From an uncultured Micrococcales bacterium (lineage in GTDB: Bacteria; Actinomycetota; Actinomycetes; Actinomycetales; Microbacteriaceae), in contig CAIJWY010000214.1 in NCBI GenBank assembly GCA_903824455.1, forward strand, positions 1-19,215: DNA of 19,215 nt, given 5' to 3'. A program made the position numbers and the translations under genes. Below are positions 1-6,888 of this stretch, piece by piece. The stretch's first letter is position 1, and each line of letters opens with the position of its first letter. Under the pieces are notes generated by a model. It searched no databases. It was not told where the DNA came from and was given only the letters and a program-made list of their open reading frames with translations.

Positions 1-164
1 AGCCAAACCACAAGTGCAATTGTTATCTGTGGGTAAGCCTCGAGACCGGAAACTTGAATAGTTTGTGCGGTGTCGGTTACAGCTCCCGAAGCCCAAGTCT
101 GACTCGCGAAGATCCACATCATTGCCAGCGAGAGAATCTGAGAAAGGACAACAATCCTTTTCAT
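1..164 (-). CDS. Trp biosynthesis-associated membrane protein, N-terminal part (cut by window edge)
   Basis: The gene starts with ATG at 164, overlapping the trpE stop by 4 nt (ATGA), and runs off the left edge after 54 codons. The visible protein begins with a basic pair (KR at 2-3), then a hydrophobic segment at about 4-20, the sequence QTWASG at 22-27, the stretch TIQVSGLEAYP at 35-45, and the start of a second hydrophobic segment from about 47. This layout fits the actinobacterial Trp operon membrane protein family (Trp_oprn_chp), small multi-pass proteins of unknown function usually encoded right after trpE. No catalytic residues are known for the family. Overlap with trpE implies translational coupling. 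The assignment rests on position, the membrane pattern and the short motif; the rest of the protein is not visible. Confidence 0.75.
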   Translation of the reverse strand, partial: MKRIVVLSQILSLAMMWIFASQTWASGAVTDTAQTIQVSGLEAYPQITIALVVW

Positions 165-1696
165 TTCCCAATTCGCTTCGCCGAGTTGGCAGCCGCTATG
201 GCTCGCAGAATAGCCCTCGCCTTGCTCTTGGTTTCTTCAAACTCACTCGTGGGATCAGAGTCAAGTACTATTCCAGCACCGGCCTGCACGGTGGCCTCGT
301 TTCCGCGAATCACCGCGGTTCGAATTGCGATTGCTAGATCCGCATTACCTGCGAAGTCGAAATAGCCGCAAACCCCACCATAAAGACCACGTGCTGTCGT
401 CTCCAACTGTTCAATAATTGCCAAAGCCTTTGGTTTCGGCGCCCCGGAAAGTGTGCCAGCTGGGAAAGTTGCCCTAAACACGTCGATTGGTGTGAGGTTA
501 TTCCTCAACTGGCCTTCAACGGTAGAAACAAGGTGCATTATGTGGCTAAAACGATGAACCTGCATGAATTCGGTAACCGCTACCGAATTGGGCTCGCATA
601 CCTTTAGCAAATCGTTTCTGGCCAGATCCACTAGCATCAAATGCTCTGCGGTCTCTTTTTTATCGGCCAATAGCTGTTCCTCGAACGTGTGGTCCTCGTC
701 CCAGTCCTTACCGCGAGGTCGTGAGCCGGCGATGGGGTGAGTGATTACCGAGTCTCCCGTCACAGTGACCAAAGCCTCGGGAGAGGAACCAACAATTGCG
801 TAGTCACCAAACTGGTCCGCCCCATTTATGAGGTACATGTATGGGCTGGGATTTAGCGCTCTGAGCACTCGGTAGACGTCTAAGGGGTCAACCTGGACCT
901 CTGCGGTGAAGCTTTGAGAAAGAACTACCTGAAAAACATCACCTCTTACAACGTGCTCCTTAGCGCGGTCTACCATGCTAAGGAACAACTCTCGATCCAC
1001 GTTTGGAGAAGCATTTGGGTCTTGATCCAGACCCACTTCGGCCAAATACGGATCGGATGGAGCAAGCACCGCCCTTTGCATGGTTGAGATTGAATCCATA
1101 GCCCGAGCGTGCAGTTTCGTAAGTTCGGATATCGACTGCCCCTCGATAAACACGTTCGAGACGAAAAGTAGTGTTGCCGACTGGTGATCGACAACAATTA
1201 GGTTTTTGAACATCGAGAAGCTGACTCGTGGCAGCGGTTTAACCTTCGCCACTTTAACTTCAATGTTCTCCAAATCACTAACAACGTCCCAGGAGATGTG
1301 GCCAACCAGACCTGAAAGCAGCGGCACTTCCATTTCCTTAGACTGCGTAAACCAAGAGCTTTGGAGTTGTTTAAGGGCTGTGAGTCCGTCAGAAGAAAGG
1401 CTTTCGCCGATGTTACTAGGAAGTGCCCCGGAGCCGTCTAACGACTCCCAAGTAACGACTCCGTTGTGATCTTGTACCAGGCGACCTCTGGCATCGACTC
1501 CGATGAATGAAAACCGAGACCAGACGCCCTGATCGGCAGATTCCAGAAGAAATGAGCCCGAGTTGTGCTTGGCTACCTTGTCGAACACGGTTACCGGCGA
1601 CTCGGTGCCCGAAAATACTTCATGAATAACTGAAACAACCCTCTTACTCGAGCACTTTTGGAGGAATTCATCAACACTATATGGCTTTATTGACAC
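161..1696 (-). CDS. trpE: Anthranilate synthase component I
   Basis: Catalyses the first committed step of tryptophan synthesis, chorismate to anthranilate, using ammonia delivered by a TrpG glutaminase partner that is not in this window. The 511 residues are full length. An N-terminal domain carries LLES at 50-53, part of the tryptophan feedback site, together with NPSPYM at 282-287. The chorismate-binding domain shows PIAGSRPRG at 321-329, EHLMLVDLARND at 351-362, FPAGTLSGAPK at 411-421 and QAGAGIVLDSDP at 471-482. The feedback motifs are intact, so end-product inhibition is expected. The start is GTG, 2 nt after the hisI stop, with no clear Shine-Dalgarno, so translation probably depends on hisI. 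PabB and isochorismate synthases are related, but the LLES and NPSPYM motifs and the trp context favour TrpE. Confidence 0.97.
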   Translation of the reverse strand: MSIKPYSVDEFLQKCSSKRVVSVIHEVFSGTESPVTVFDKVAKHNSGSFLLESADQGVWSRFSFIGVDARGRLVQDHNGVVTWESLDGSGALPSNIGESLSSDGLTALKQLQSSWFTQSKEMEVPLLSGLVGHISWDVVSDLENIEVKVAKVKPLPRVSFSMFKNLIVVDHQSATLLFVSNVFIEGQSISELTKLHARAMDSISTMQRAVLAPSDPYLAEVGLDQDPNASPNVDRELFLSMVDRAKEHVVRGDVFQVVLSQSFTAEVQVDPLDVYRVLRALNPSPYMYLINGADQFGDYAIVGSSPEALVTVTGDSVITHPIAGSRPRGKDWDEDHTFEEQLLADKKETAEHLMLVDLARNDLLKVCEPNSVAVTEFMQVHRFSHIMHLVSTVEGQLRNNLTPIDVFRATFPAGTLSGAPKPKALAIIEQLETTARGLYGGVCGYFDFAGNADLAIAIRTAVIRGNEATVQAGAGIVLDSDPTSEFEETKSKARAILRAIAAANSAKRIGK

Positions 1697-1698
1697 GA

Positions 1699-2034
1699 CT
1701 AAACGCTTACCCGTTCGGTATCAAAACACGAATCAGTCCCATTGTGGCAGGCGGGTCCGGCGGGTATGACTTTGATAAGCAACGCATCGGCATCGCAGTC
1801 AATGCCGAATTCCGTTATCTTTTGAACGTTGCCGCTAGTTGACCCCTTGTGCCAAAGTTCGTTACGACTCCTCGAGAAATAGACAGCCTCTCCAAGATTC
1901 ACGCTTTGTTCGAGAGCTTCGAGGTTCATCCAGGCCAGCATTAGAACATCGCCAGTATCAGCGTTCTGAGCGATTACCGGGATTAGACCGTCGCTGTTGA
2001 ATTTGAGTCTTGAGAAATCGATACCTTTAGTCAT
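1699..2034 (-). CDS. hisI: Phosphoribosyl-AMP cyclohydrolase
   Basis: Opens the purine ring of phosphoribosyl-AMP, the third step of histidine synthesis, in the cytoplasm. The 111-residue protein is the single-domain form; the preceding pyrophosphohydrolase step is a separate gene (hisE, at 3643-3906), not a HisIE fusion. Signature residues are visible: FSRSRNELWHKG at 53-64, SGNVQ at 67-71, the metal-binding DCDAD at 79-83, and GPACHNGTDSCF at 93-104, with Cys80, Cys96 and Cys103 as expected zinc ligands. The ATG overlaps the hisF stop by 4 nt (ATGA), so translation is coupled. It is followed after 2 nt by trpE, joining the histidine and tryptophan blocks. Confidence 0.97.
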   Translation of the reverse strand: MTKGIDFSRLKFNSDGLIPVIAQNADTGDVLMLAWMNLEALEQSVNLGEAVYFSRSRNELWHKGSTSGNVQKITEFGIDCDADALLIKVIPAGPACHNGTDSCFDTERVSV

Positions 2035-2792
2035 CGAACCGCGAAACCGGCCTCTCTCAATCGGTCTTTCGTTTCAGTAATTGTAACTGAGCGGTTGTGG
2101 AAAACAGATGCGGCCAAAATCGCATCGGCTCCTGCACTCGCCGCTTTCGGGAAGTCGCTTGCGGCACCAGCTCCCCCGGAGGCGATGAGAGGAAGGCGTG
2201 AAGCGCTTCGAACGGCTGCAATCAAAGCCACGTCGAATCCTGCCTTGGTTCCATCGGCATCGATGCTATTCACAAGCAGCTCACCGACACCAAGATCCTC
2301 AGCCTTTGACAACCATTCGATGGCATCGATATCTGTTTCGACTCTTCCGCCGTGTGTGGTCACAATCCAAGAATTCTTTGTTCCCTGGCGGGACTTTAGA
2401 TCGAGCGAAAGGACTAAAACCTGATTGCCAAACTTGCTAGAAATCTCAGCCAAAAGAGACGGACGCTCGATGGCCGCAGAAGAAACCGCCACTTTATCGG
2501 CACCAGCAGAAAGTAGCTTTCCCACGTCGTCTACCGACCGCACTCCCCCGCCAACGGTTAGAGGAATAAAGACCTGCTCGGCTGTTTTTGTTACCAGGTC
2601 GTACATCGTGGAACGATTCTCAACAGTTGCCTTCACATCTAGGAAGGTCAGCTCGTCGGCCCCGTTTTTGTAGTAGTGGTCGGCTAGCTCAATTGGATCA
2701 CCGGCGTCTCTGAGGTTTTCAAAGTTGACGCCTTTTACCACCCTGCCGTCGGCGACATCTAGGCAAGGAATCACTCGAATGGTCAGAGACAT
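2031..2792 (-). CDS. hisF: Imidazole glycerol phosphate synthase, cyclase subunit
   Basis: Uses ammonia from the HisH glutaminase to convert PRFAR into imidazole glycerol phosphate and AICAR, linking histidine and purine synthesis. The 253-residue protein is a full-length TIM barrel. The two catalytic aspartates are recognisable at 12 (in VIPCLDV) and 131 (in VLSLDLKS). Phosphate-binding glycine runs are at 81-83 (GGGV) and 206-209 (GGAG), and NSIDADGT lies at 175-182. Its stop and start junctions are tight: the ATG shares one base with the hisG stop (TGATG), and its own stop overlaps hisI by 4 nt. HisH and HisA are not in the window. In Actinobacteria the HisA role is usually played by the dual HisA/TrpF isomerase, also called PriA, which is unrelated to the primosomal priA found here. 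Confidence 0.97.
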   Translation of the reverse strand: MSLTIRVIPCLDVADGRVVKGVNFENLRDAGDPIELADHYYKNGADELTFLDVKATVENRSTMYDLVTKTAEQVFIPLTVGGGVRSVDDVGKLLSAGADKVAVSSAAIERPSLLAEISSKFGNQVLVLSLDLKSRQGTKNSWIVTTHGGRVETDIDAIEWLSKAEDLGVGELLVNSIDADGTKAGFDVALIAAVRSASRLPLIASGGAGAASDFPKAASAGADAILAASVFHNRSVTITETKDRLREAGFAVR

Positions 2793-3631
2793 CAGATTCG
2801 AGCTGCGTGTATTGCACTAACCAAAATAGCCCGCGCCCCAATTTCATAGAGTGCGTCCATGGTTGCGTTAGTTTCGGAGCTTTTCACCAGCGCTCTGACG
2901 GCCACCCAGCTAGGGTCCCGCAGCGGAGAAATGGTTGGAGACTCGATACCGGGAGTTATTACCGAAACTTGGTCCACCAGCGCTGCTGGACAGTCGTAAT
3001 CGAAAATCACGTATTCACGGGCAACTACAACACCCCGCAGCCTTCTCAAAAGCGTGCTCGAGAGGTCTTCTTTGCCAGGAGCACTAATTAGGTGCGCCGT
3101 TGATTTCAGAATGGTAGGCCCAAAGATTTCTAACCCAGCCTGTCGAAGGGTGTTTCCGGTGGAAACAACATCGGCAACGGCGTCGGCAACACCGAGGCGT
3201 ACCGCGGTTTCTACCGCACCGTCTAGCTCAACCAGATCTACAGAAATCCCGGCCTTAGCCAAAAAGTCTTCGACGAGGTTCACATAGGCGGTGGCAACTC
3301 GTTTTCCCTCGAGCTGTGCGATGTCTTTGAATTGTCCAACCGGTCCGGCAAAGCGGAAAGTTGATTCACCGAAACGAAGATCCTCAACCGTCGTTGCCGG
3401 TGAACGAGAATCAAGCAAAAGGTCTAGGCCCGTCAACCCCGAATCCAGCGAGCCAGAACCAACATAGGTGGCGATGTCTCGTGGCCGAAGATAGAAAAAC
3501 TCGACGTCATTTTCTGCATCGATAACGTGCAGCTCTTTAGGATCGCGACGGACGGCATAACCTGCCTCACGAAGCATCAAAATCGCAGTATCCGACAGAA
3601 TGCCCTTATTTGGAACAGCTACTCTAAGCAT
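2792..3631 (-). CDS. hisG: ATP phosphoribosyltransferase, long form
   Basis: Catalyses the first step of histidine synthesis, condensing ATP with PRPP. The 279 residues are the length of the long HisG form, which has its own C-terminal ACT-like regulatory domain and does not need HisZ. The N-terminus MLRVAVPNKG and the PRPP-binding signature GVADAVADVVSTGNTL at 147-162 are typical. Residues from about 205 to the end match the regulatory region in position, so histidine feedback inhibition is expected. The ATG follows hisE by 11 nt and has one of the clearer ribosome binding sites in the window (AGAAGGG, 6 nt spacing). It overlaps hisF by 1 nt. Confidence 0.96.
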   Translation of the reverse strand: MLRVAVPNKGILSDTAILMLREAGYAVRRDPKELHVIDAENDVEFFYLRPRDIATYVGSGSLDSGLTGLDLLLDSRSPATTVEDLRFGESTFRFAGPVGQFKDIAQLEGKRVATAYVNLVEDFLAKAGISVDLVELDGAVETAVRLGVADAVADVVSTGNTLRQAGLEIFGPTILKSTAHLISAPGKEDLSSTLLRRLRGVVVAREYVIFDYDCPAALVDQVSVITPGIESPTISPLRDPSWVAVRALVKSSETNATMDALYEIGARAILVSAIHAARI

Positions 3632-3637
3632 TTTTAG

Positions 3638-3644
3638 CCCTTCT
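3638..3644 (-). promoter_or_regulatory. Ribosome binding site for hisG
   Basis: On the minus strand the sequence AGAAGGG lies 6 nt before the hisG ATG and overlaps the hisE stop codon. It stands out because most genes here have little or no Shine-Dalgarno. It supports the chosen hisG start. Confidence 0.6.
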
Positions 3645-3906
3645 AAAGGTGTTTTTCAACGTCATCGAGGGAAATACCCTTAGCAAGCATCATTACTTGC
3701 AAGTGGTAAAGCAATTGGCTGATTTCTTCGGCCGTTCGTTCGTTTGATTCGTGCTCGGCGGCCATCCAAACCTCGGCAGCCTCCTCCACGATCTTTTTAC
3801 CGATTGTGTGAACGCCGGCGTCAAGCCACTTAACGGTATGCGAATCAACAGGTCGGCTGATAGCGGTTTCCTGAAGTGTTTTATAGAGATTCGCAAATGT
3901 GGTCAT
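3643..3906 (-). CDS. hisE: Phosphoribosyl-ATP pyrophosphohydrolase
   Basis: Hydrolyses phosphoribosyl-ATP to phosphoribosyl-AMP, the second step of histidine synthesis. The 87-residue all-alpha protein is full length for the stand-alone HisE. Acidic metal-binding motifs are visible: GKKIVEEAAE at 36-45 and EEISQLLYH at 60-68, the MazG-like EExxE plus ExxQ pattern. It is the first gene of the histidine block and is preceded by the longest spacer in the window (32 nt). No Shine-Dalgarno is seen before the ATG, but a -10-like hexamer sits exactly where a leaderless promoter would. A shorter ORF in another minus-strand frame inside this gene is a shadow. Confidence 0.96.
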   Translation of the reverse strand: MTTFANLYKTLQETAISRPVDSHTVKWLDAGVHTIGKKIVEEAAEVWMAAEHESNERTAEEISQLLYHLQVMMLAKGISLDDVEKHL

Positions 3907-3938
3907 GGTTCAAGTTTAACCTAAGACGTCAAGGAGCG
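3907..3938 (-). promoter_or_regulatory. Possible leaderless promoter for the his-trp block
   Basis: This 32-nt spacer between rpe and hisE contains TAAACT on the minus strand (3913-3918), which fits the TANNNT -10 pattern and ends 6 nt before the hisE ATG. That geometry places transcription start at the A of the ATG, and no Shine-Dalgarno is present. A TTGACG (3927-3932) looks like a -35 but is only 8 nt upstream, too close for standard spacing, so it is probably chance. The call is inference from position and pattern. Confidence 0.35.
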
Positions 3939-4604
3939 TTAGGCAGAAAAGTTTTCTAACGCAAGATTACGTAGGATCTCAATTTCGCCTGGCCGATCCA
4001 CCTTAGAGAAGATCGCATTTCCAGCAACGAAGCTATTGGCTCCGGCCCGAGCCGCGGTAACTATCGTTTCGGCATCGATTCCGCCATCAACCTGAATAAT
4101 TGTGTTGAGGCCGAGTCGACGAATTTCGGCCCGGGCTTCCTCGACCTTAGGCATCATTTCCTGCATGAATTTCTGGCCCCCAAAACCCGGCTCAACAGTC
4201 ATGATTAGCAACATGTCGAATTCACTGAGCGAATCCAATACCTTCTTCAACGAAGTTCCAGGCTTAACGGCAACTGCAGCTTTCGCGCCACACATTCTTA
4301 TCGATCGGGCAAGCGCTACCGAATTCGCAGATGCTTCTTGGTGGAAGGTCACGCTAGCTGCTCCAGCGTCTGCATAACCAAGCGCGAATTCGTCTGCGTT
4401 ATCGATCATCAAATGAATATCTAGGGGCTTGTTAGTCACCTCGAGCATTCGCTGAACCATGGGTAGTCCGAAAGTGAGATTTGGAACGAAATGACCATCC
4501 ATAACATCGATGTGAATTGCATCAGCATTATTGATGGTCGCAAAATCGCGTTCGAAATTCACGAAGTCGGCGGAAAGAATACTTGGGTGAATGCTTACAG
4601 GCAT
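3939..4604 (-). CDS. rpe: Ribulose-phosphate 3-epimerase
   Basis: Interconverts ribulose 5-phosphate and xylulose 5-phosphate in the pentose phosphate pathway, which feeds ribose phosphate into PRPP, the substrate of the adjacent histidine and tryptophan steps. The 221-residue TIM barrel is full length. Metal and catalytic residues are visible: His31 and Asp33 in HIDVMDGHFVPN, His64 in DIHLMI, and Asp173 in QVDGGI; Asp33 and Asp173 should be the acid/base pair. VEPGFGGQ at 137-144 is the family phosphate loop. The ATG follows rsmB by 9 nt. The downstream 32-nt gap before hisE is the widest in the window, so transcription may be partly separated there. Confidence 0.97.
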   Translation of the reverse strand: MPVSIHPSILSADFVNFERDFATINNADAIHIDVMDGHFVPNLTFGLPMVQRMLEVTNKPLDIHLMIDNADEFALGYADAGAASVTFHQEASANSVALARSIRMCGAKAAVAVKPGTSLKKVLDSLSEFDMLLIMTVEPGFGGQKFMQEMMPKVEEARAEIRRLGLNTIIQVDGGIDAETIVTAARAGANSFVAGNAIFSKVDRPGEIEILRNLALENFSA

Positions 4605-4613
4605 GACCTAAGC

Positions 4614-5960
4614 CTAACCATTGCTCTTCTGGAGTAGAGCTAGGAACATAGCATCGGTTCCGTTGCGATGTGGCCATAGTTGAACTGTTTTACGCTTTGG
4701 GTTGAGAGACAGTTCGGGATTGAGTTTTACGAACACCTCAGTGGCATCCAAGAGCGCACAGTCTTTTCTGCTTCTCAGAAACCACTCGATTTGTGCAGTG
4801 GTTTCGGCTGGATGCGGGGAACACGTTACGTAGGCCAAGATTCCGCCAGGCTTGAGATGATCCCAAGCAGCTGTGAGTAGTTCCCGCTGCAGAGTAGTTA
4901 ACTCCTTGAGGTTTCCCTCCCCCTTTCGCCAGCGAGATTCTGGTCTGCGTCGTAGGGCACCTAGTCCGGTGCATGGCGCGTCGAGCATTATGCGATCGAA
5001 CTGCAAAGATTCTGGAAGTGCCCGCGCATCCTTCACTAGTTGTGTGGCTTCAAAACCGCTGTGTCTCAGTGCTGTCGCAACTAAGGTAGCGCGGTGAGGG
5101 GTTACCTCGTTTGTGGTCAGATCGGCGCCGCTAGGCAGAGCTAGGGCAGCCAACAAAACCGCTTTACCGCCTGGACCGGCACAGACATCTAGCCAATGTT
5201 CACCAGGCTCTATAGCCTTTACCTGCGCTAGGGCCAACGTCACCAGTTGAGAGCCCTGATCCTGGACTCGCATCGCCCCATCAGCCACGCCTTGAAACTT
5301 ACTGGGGTCGCCAGATTCTAAAGTAAACCCAATTGGAGAGGCTGGACCTGGAACCAGCCGACTAGTGTCGGCAGACTTACCCGGCAACTTGACCAAATGT
5401 ACCTTAGGGTTTGCATTGTCGGCGTTGAGAGCTTCTTCTAGTTGTTCTGAAGCCCCATCTGACTCGAGCGCCAAACGAATTGCCCGGGTAACCCAAATTG
5501 GGTGTGAGAACCGTATGCTCTGAAAATCTTCGGAGACAAGATTTTCCTCTTCCAAAATTGTTAGCCAACCGGCTAAATCAAACTGGGCAATCTTTCTCAT
5601 CACGGCGTTGGTGAAACCCGCTGCCGACCCACGCAAACCTCGCTTTACCAACTCCACAGTTTCGAAGATGGCGGCGTGCGCAGGTGTTTCTAAAACTAGA
5701 AGCTGGTGGGTTCCCATTCGAATGGAACACAAAACGTCGGTATCAATTTCGGAAGGCTTTCTTCCTCCGGCCTTTTCAATCACATAATCGTAGAAGCCTT
5801 GATTTCGGGATGTGCCGTAAGCAAGTTCGGTGGCAAAAGCTGCATCGGGCGTTGACAACTTTGAGGAACCTATTAGCTTTGGCAGAACCAAATTGAGATA
5901 GGCGTCACTTGCTTCAACTGCCAATAGAGCTTGCAGAGCAACTTTGCGCGAATTAGACAT
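4614..5960 (-). CDS. rsmB: 16S rRNA (cytosine-967-C5)-methyltransferase
   Basis: Transfers a methyl group from SAM to cytosine 967 (E. coli numbering) of 16S rRNA. The 448-residue protein has the expected layout: an N-terminal NusB-like RNA-binding domain (about 1-130), then the Rossmann methyltransferase domain. The SAM-binding motif DVCAGPGGKA is at 258-267; motif IV DAPCTGLG at 327-334 contains Cys330, and motif VI VTCSPHP at 378-384 contains Cys380, the likely nucleophile. The C-terminal WPHRNGTDAMF at 429-439 is also typical. Its ATG overlaps the fmt stop by 8 nt, suggesting coupling. fmt-rsmB adjacency is widespread in bacteria and links initiator tRNA and ribosome maturation. Other members of the RsmB/RsmF family are possible, but the NusB domain supports RsmB. 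Confidence 0.95.
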   Translation of the reverse strand: MSNSRKVALQALLAVEASDAYLNLVLPKLIGSSKLSTPDAAFATELAYGTSRNQGFYDYVIEKAGGRKPSEIDTDVLCSIRMGTHQLLVLETPAHAAIFETVELVKRGLRGSAAGFTNAVMRKIAQFDLAGWLTILEEENLVSEDFQSIRFSHPIWVTRAIRLALESDGASEQLEEALNADNANPKVHLVKLPGKSADTSRLVPGPASPIGFTLESGDPSKFQGVADGAMRVQDQGSQLVTLALAQVKAIEPGEHWLDVCAGPGGKAVLLAALALPSGADLTTNEVTPHRATLVATALRHSGFEATQLVKDARALPESLQFDRIMLDAPCTGLGALRRRPESRWRKGEGNLKELTTLQRELLTAAWDHLKPGGILAYVTCSPHPAETTAQIEWFLRSRKDCALLDATEVFVKLNPELSLNPKRKTVQLWPHRNGTDAMFLALLQKSNG

Positions 5961-6879
5961 CGGAACCTAAGACAACCTTCGTGGGCAAACCTCGATGCCA
6001 GGCCGACGCGCTCATGCGAGTCTTGCCGGCCGGTTGCACTTCCAGTAATTCCAGAGAGCCTTGGCCGCAACCGACCATGACCATTCCAGAAACTAGGGAA
6101 CATTGTCCTCGCTCTAGCGCGAACGATGGATGCGATCTCGCCTCGAAAACCTTAAGGTCACCGACGCCCTGCACTTTGGTCCACGCTCCCGGTTCCGGAT
6201 TTGACCCACGCACCAGGTTCTCAAGAGTTATTGCTGAATGTTGGAAGTTCAATTCGGCCTCTGTTCGAGAGATTTTTGAGGCAATAGATACCTCATCCTT
6301 GCTCTGGGGAGACAGTTTTAGAAGTCCACTTTGGATTTGTGGGATCACCTCCAACAATAGAGATACGCCCAATCCACCGAGTCGACGAAGAAGGTCTTTC
6401 GCGTTTTCGCTTGGTTCGATTTGTGCGGGAAGAGAAGCTACGATGTCGCCGGTGTCGAGACCGGCATCAATCTTGAATACGGTTACCCCGGTTACGGCAT
6501 CTCCCGCTATCAACGACCGCTGAACAGGGGCAGCTCCGCGCCATTTTGGCAGCAGACTGAAGTGAACGTTGAACCAACCTTTTGGCAGTGCGCTAAGTGC
6601 CGGTTCTCGAAGGATTACTCCGTAAGCAATTACTAACCCGAAAGAGATCTTCGCTTCATGAATCGCTTCGATGACCTGGGTAGAGATTGAATTGGTCTTG
6701 ATAACCGGAAGACCCAAAGCTAAAGCGGCCTGTGCAACTGGAGAAGGCGTAGAGACCCGCTTGCGCCCAACCGTAGCATCGAGGCGGGTTAGCACCAAAC
6801 TAATCGGCGCACCTTGTCTAACCAGTGAAATAAGCGACTCGGCTGCTGTTTCGGGGGTGCCTGCGAAAAGAATTGTCAC
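5953..6879 (-). CDS. fmt: Methionyl-tRNA formyltransferase
   Basis: Formylates initiator Met-tRNA using 10-formyltetrahydrofolate, allowing standard bacterial initiation. The 308-residue protein has the catalytic hydrolase-type domain with Asn104, His106 and Asp142 (in FNVHFSLLPKWRGAAP and GLDTGD), matching the E. coli triad in order and spacing. The C-terminal tRNA-binding domain includes QPAGKTRMSA at 282-291. The start is GTG, 9 nt after the priA stop, giving the usual N-terminus MTILFAGTPE. The companion peptide deformylase gene (def), often adjacent in other bacteria, is not in this window. Confidence 0.97.
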   Translation of the reverse strand: MTILFAGTPETAAESLISLVRQGAPISLVLTRLDATVGRKRVSTPSPVAQAALALGLPVIKTNSISTQVIEAIHEAKISFGLVIAYGVILREPALSALPKGWFNVHFSLLPKWRGAAPVQRSLIAGDAVTGVTVFKIDAGLDTGDIVASLPAQIEPSENAKDLLRRLGGLGVSLLLEVIPQIQSGLLKLSPQSKDEVSIASKISRTEAELNFQHSAITLENLVRGSNPEPGAWTKVQGVGDLKVFEARSHPSFALERGQCSLVSGMVMVGCGQGSLELLEVQPAGKTRMSASAWHRGLPTKVVLGSDV

Positions 6880-6888
6880 GTTGACAGC

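Noticed and set aside
54..365. Plus-strand open frame at the left edge
   Set aside because: Antisense to the trpE end and to the Trp membrane protein, both supported by motifs and by coupled start/stop.
3927..3932. TTGACG as a -35 element before hisE
   Set aside because: Only 8 nt from the TAAACT hexamer, and the hexamer at normal spacing downstream (over the hisE start codon) is not -10-like.
5981..6523. 180-residue open frame on the plus strand
   Set aside because: Lies antisense to fmt, whose catalytic motifs are intact; composition is Ser/Arg/Pro-rich as in shadow frames, with no recognisable domain.
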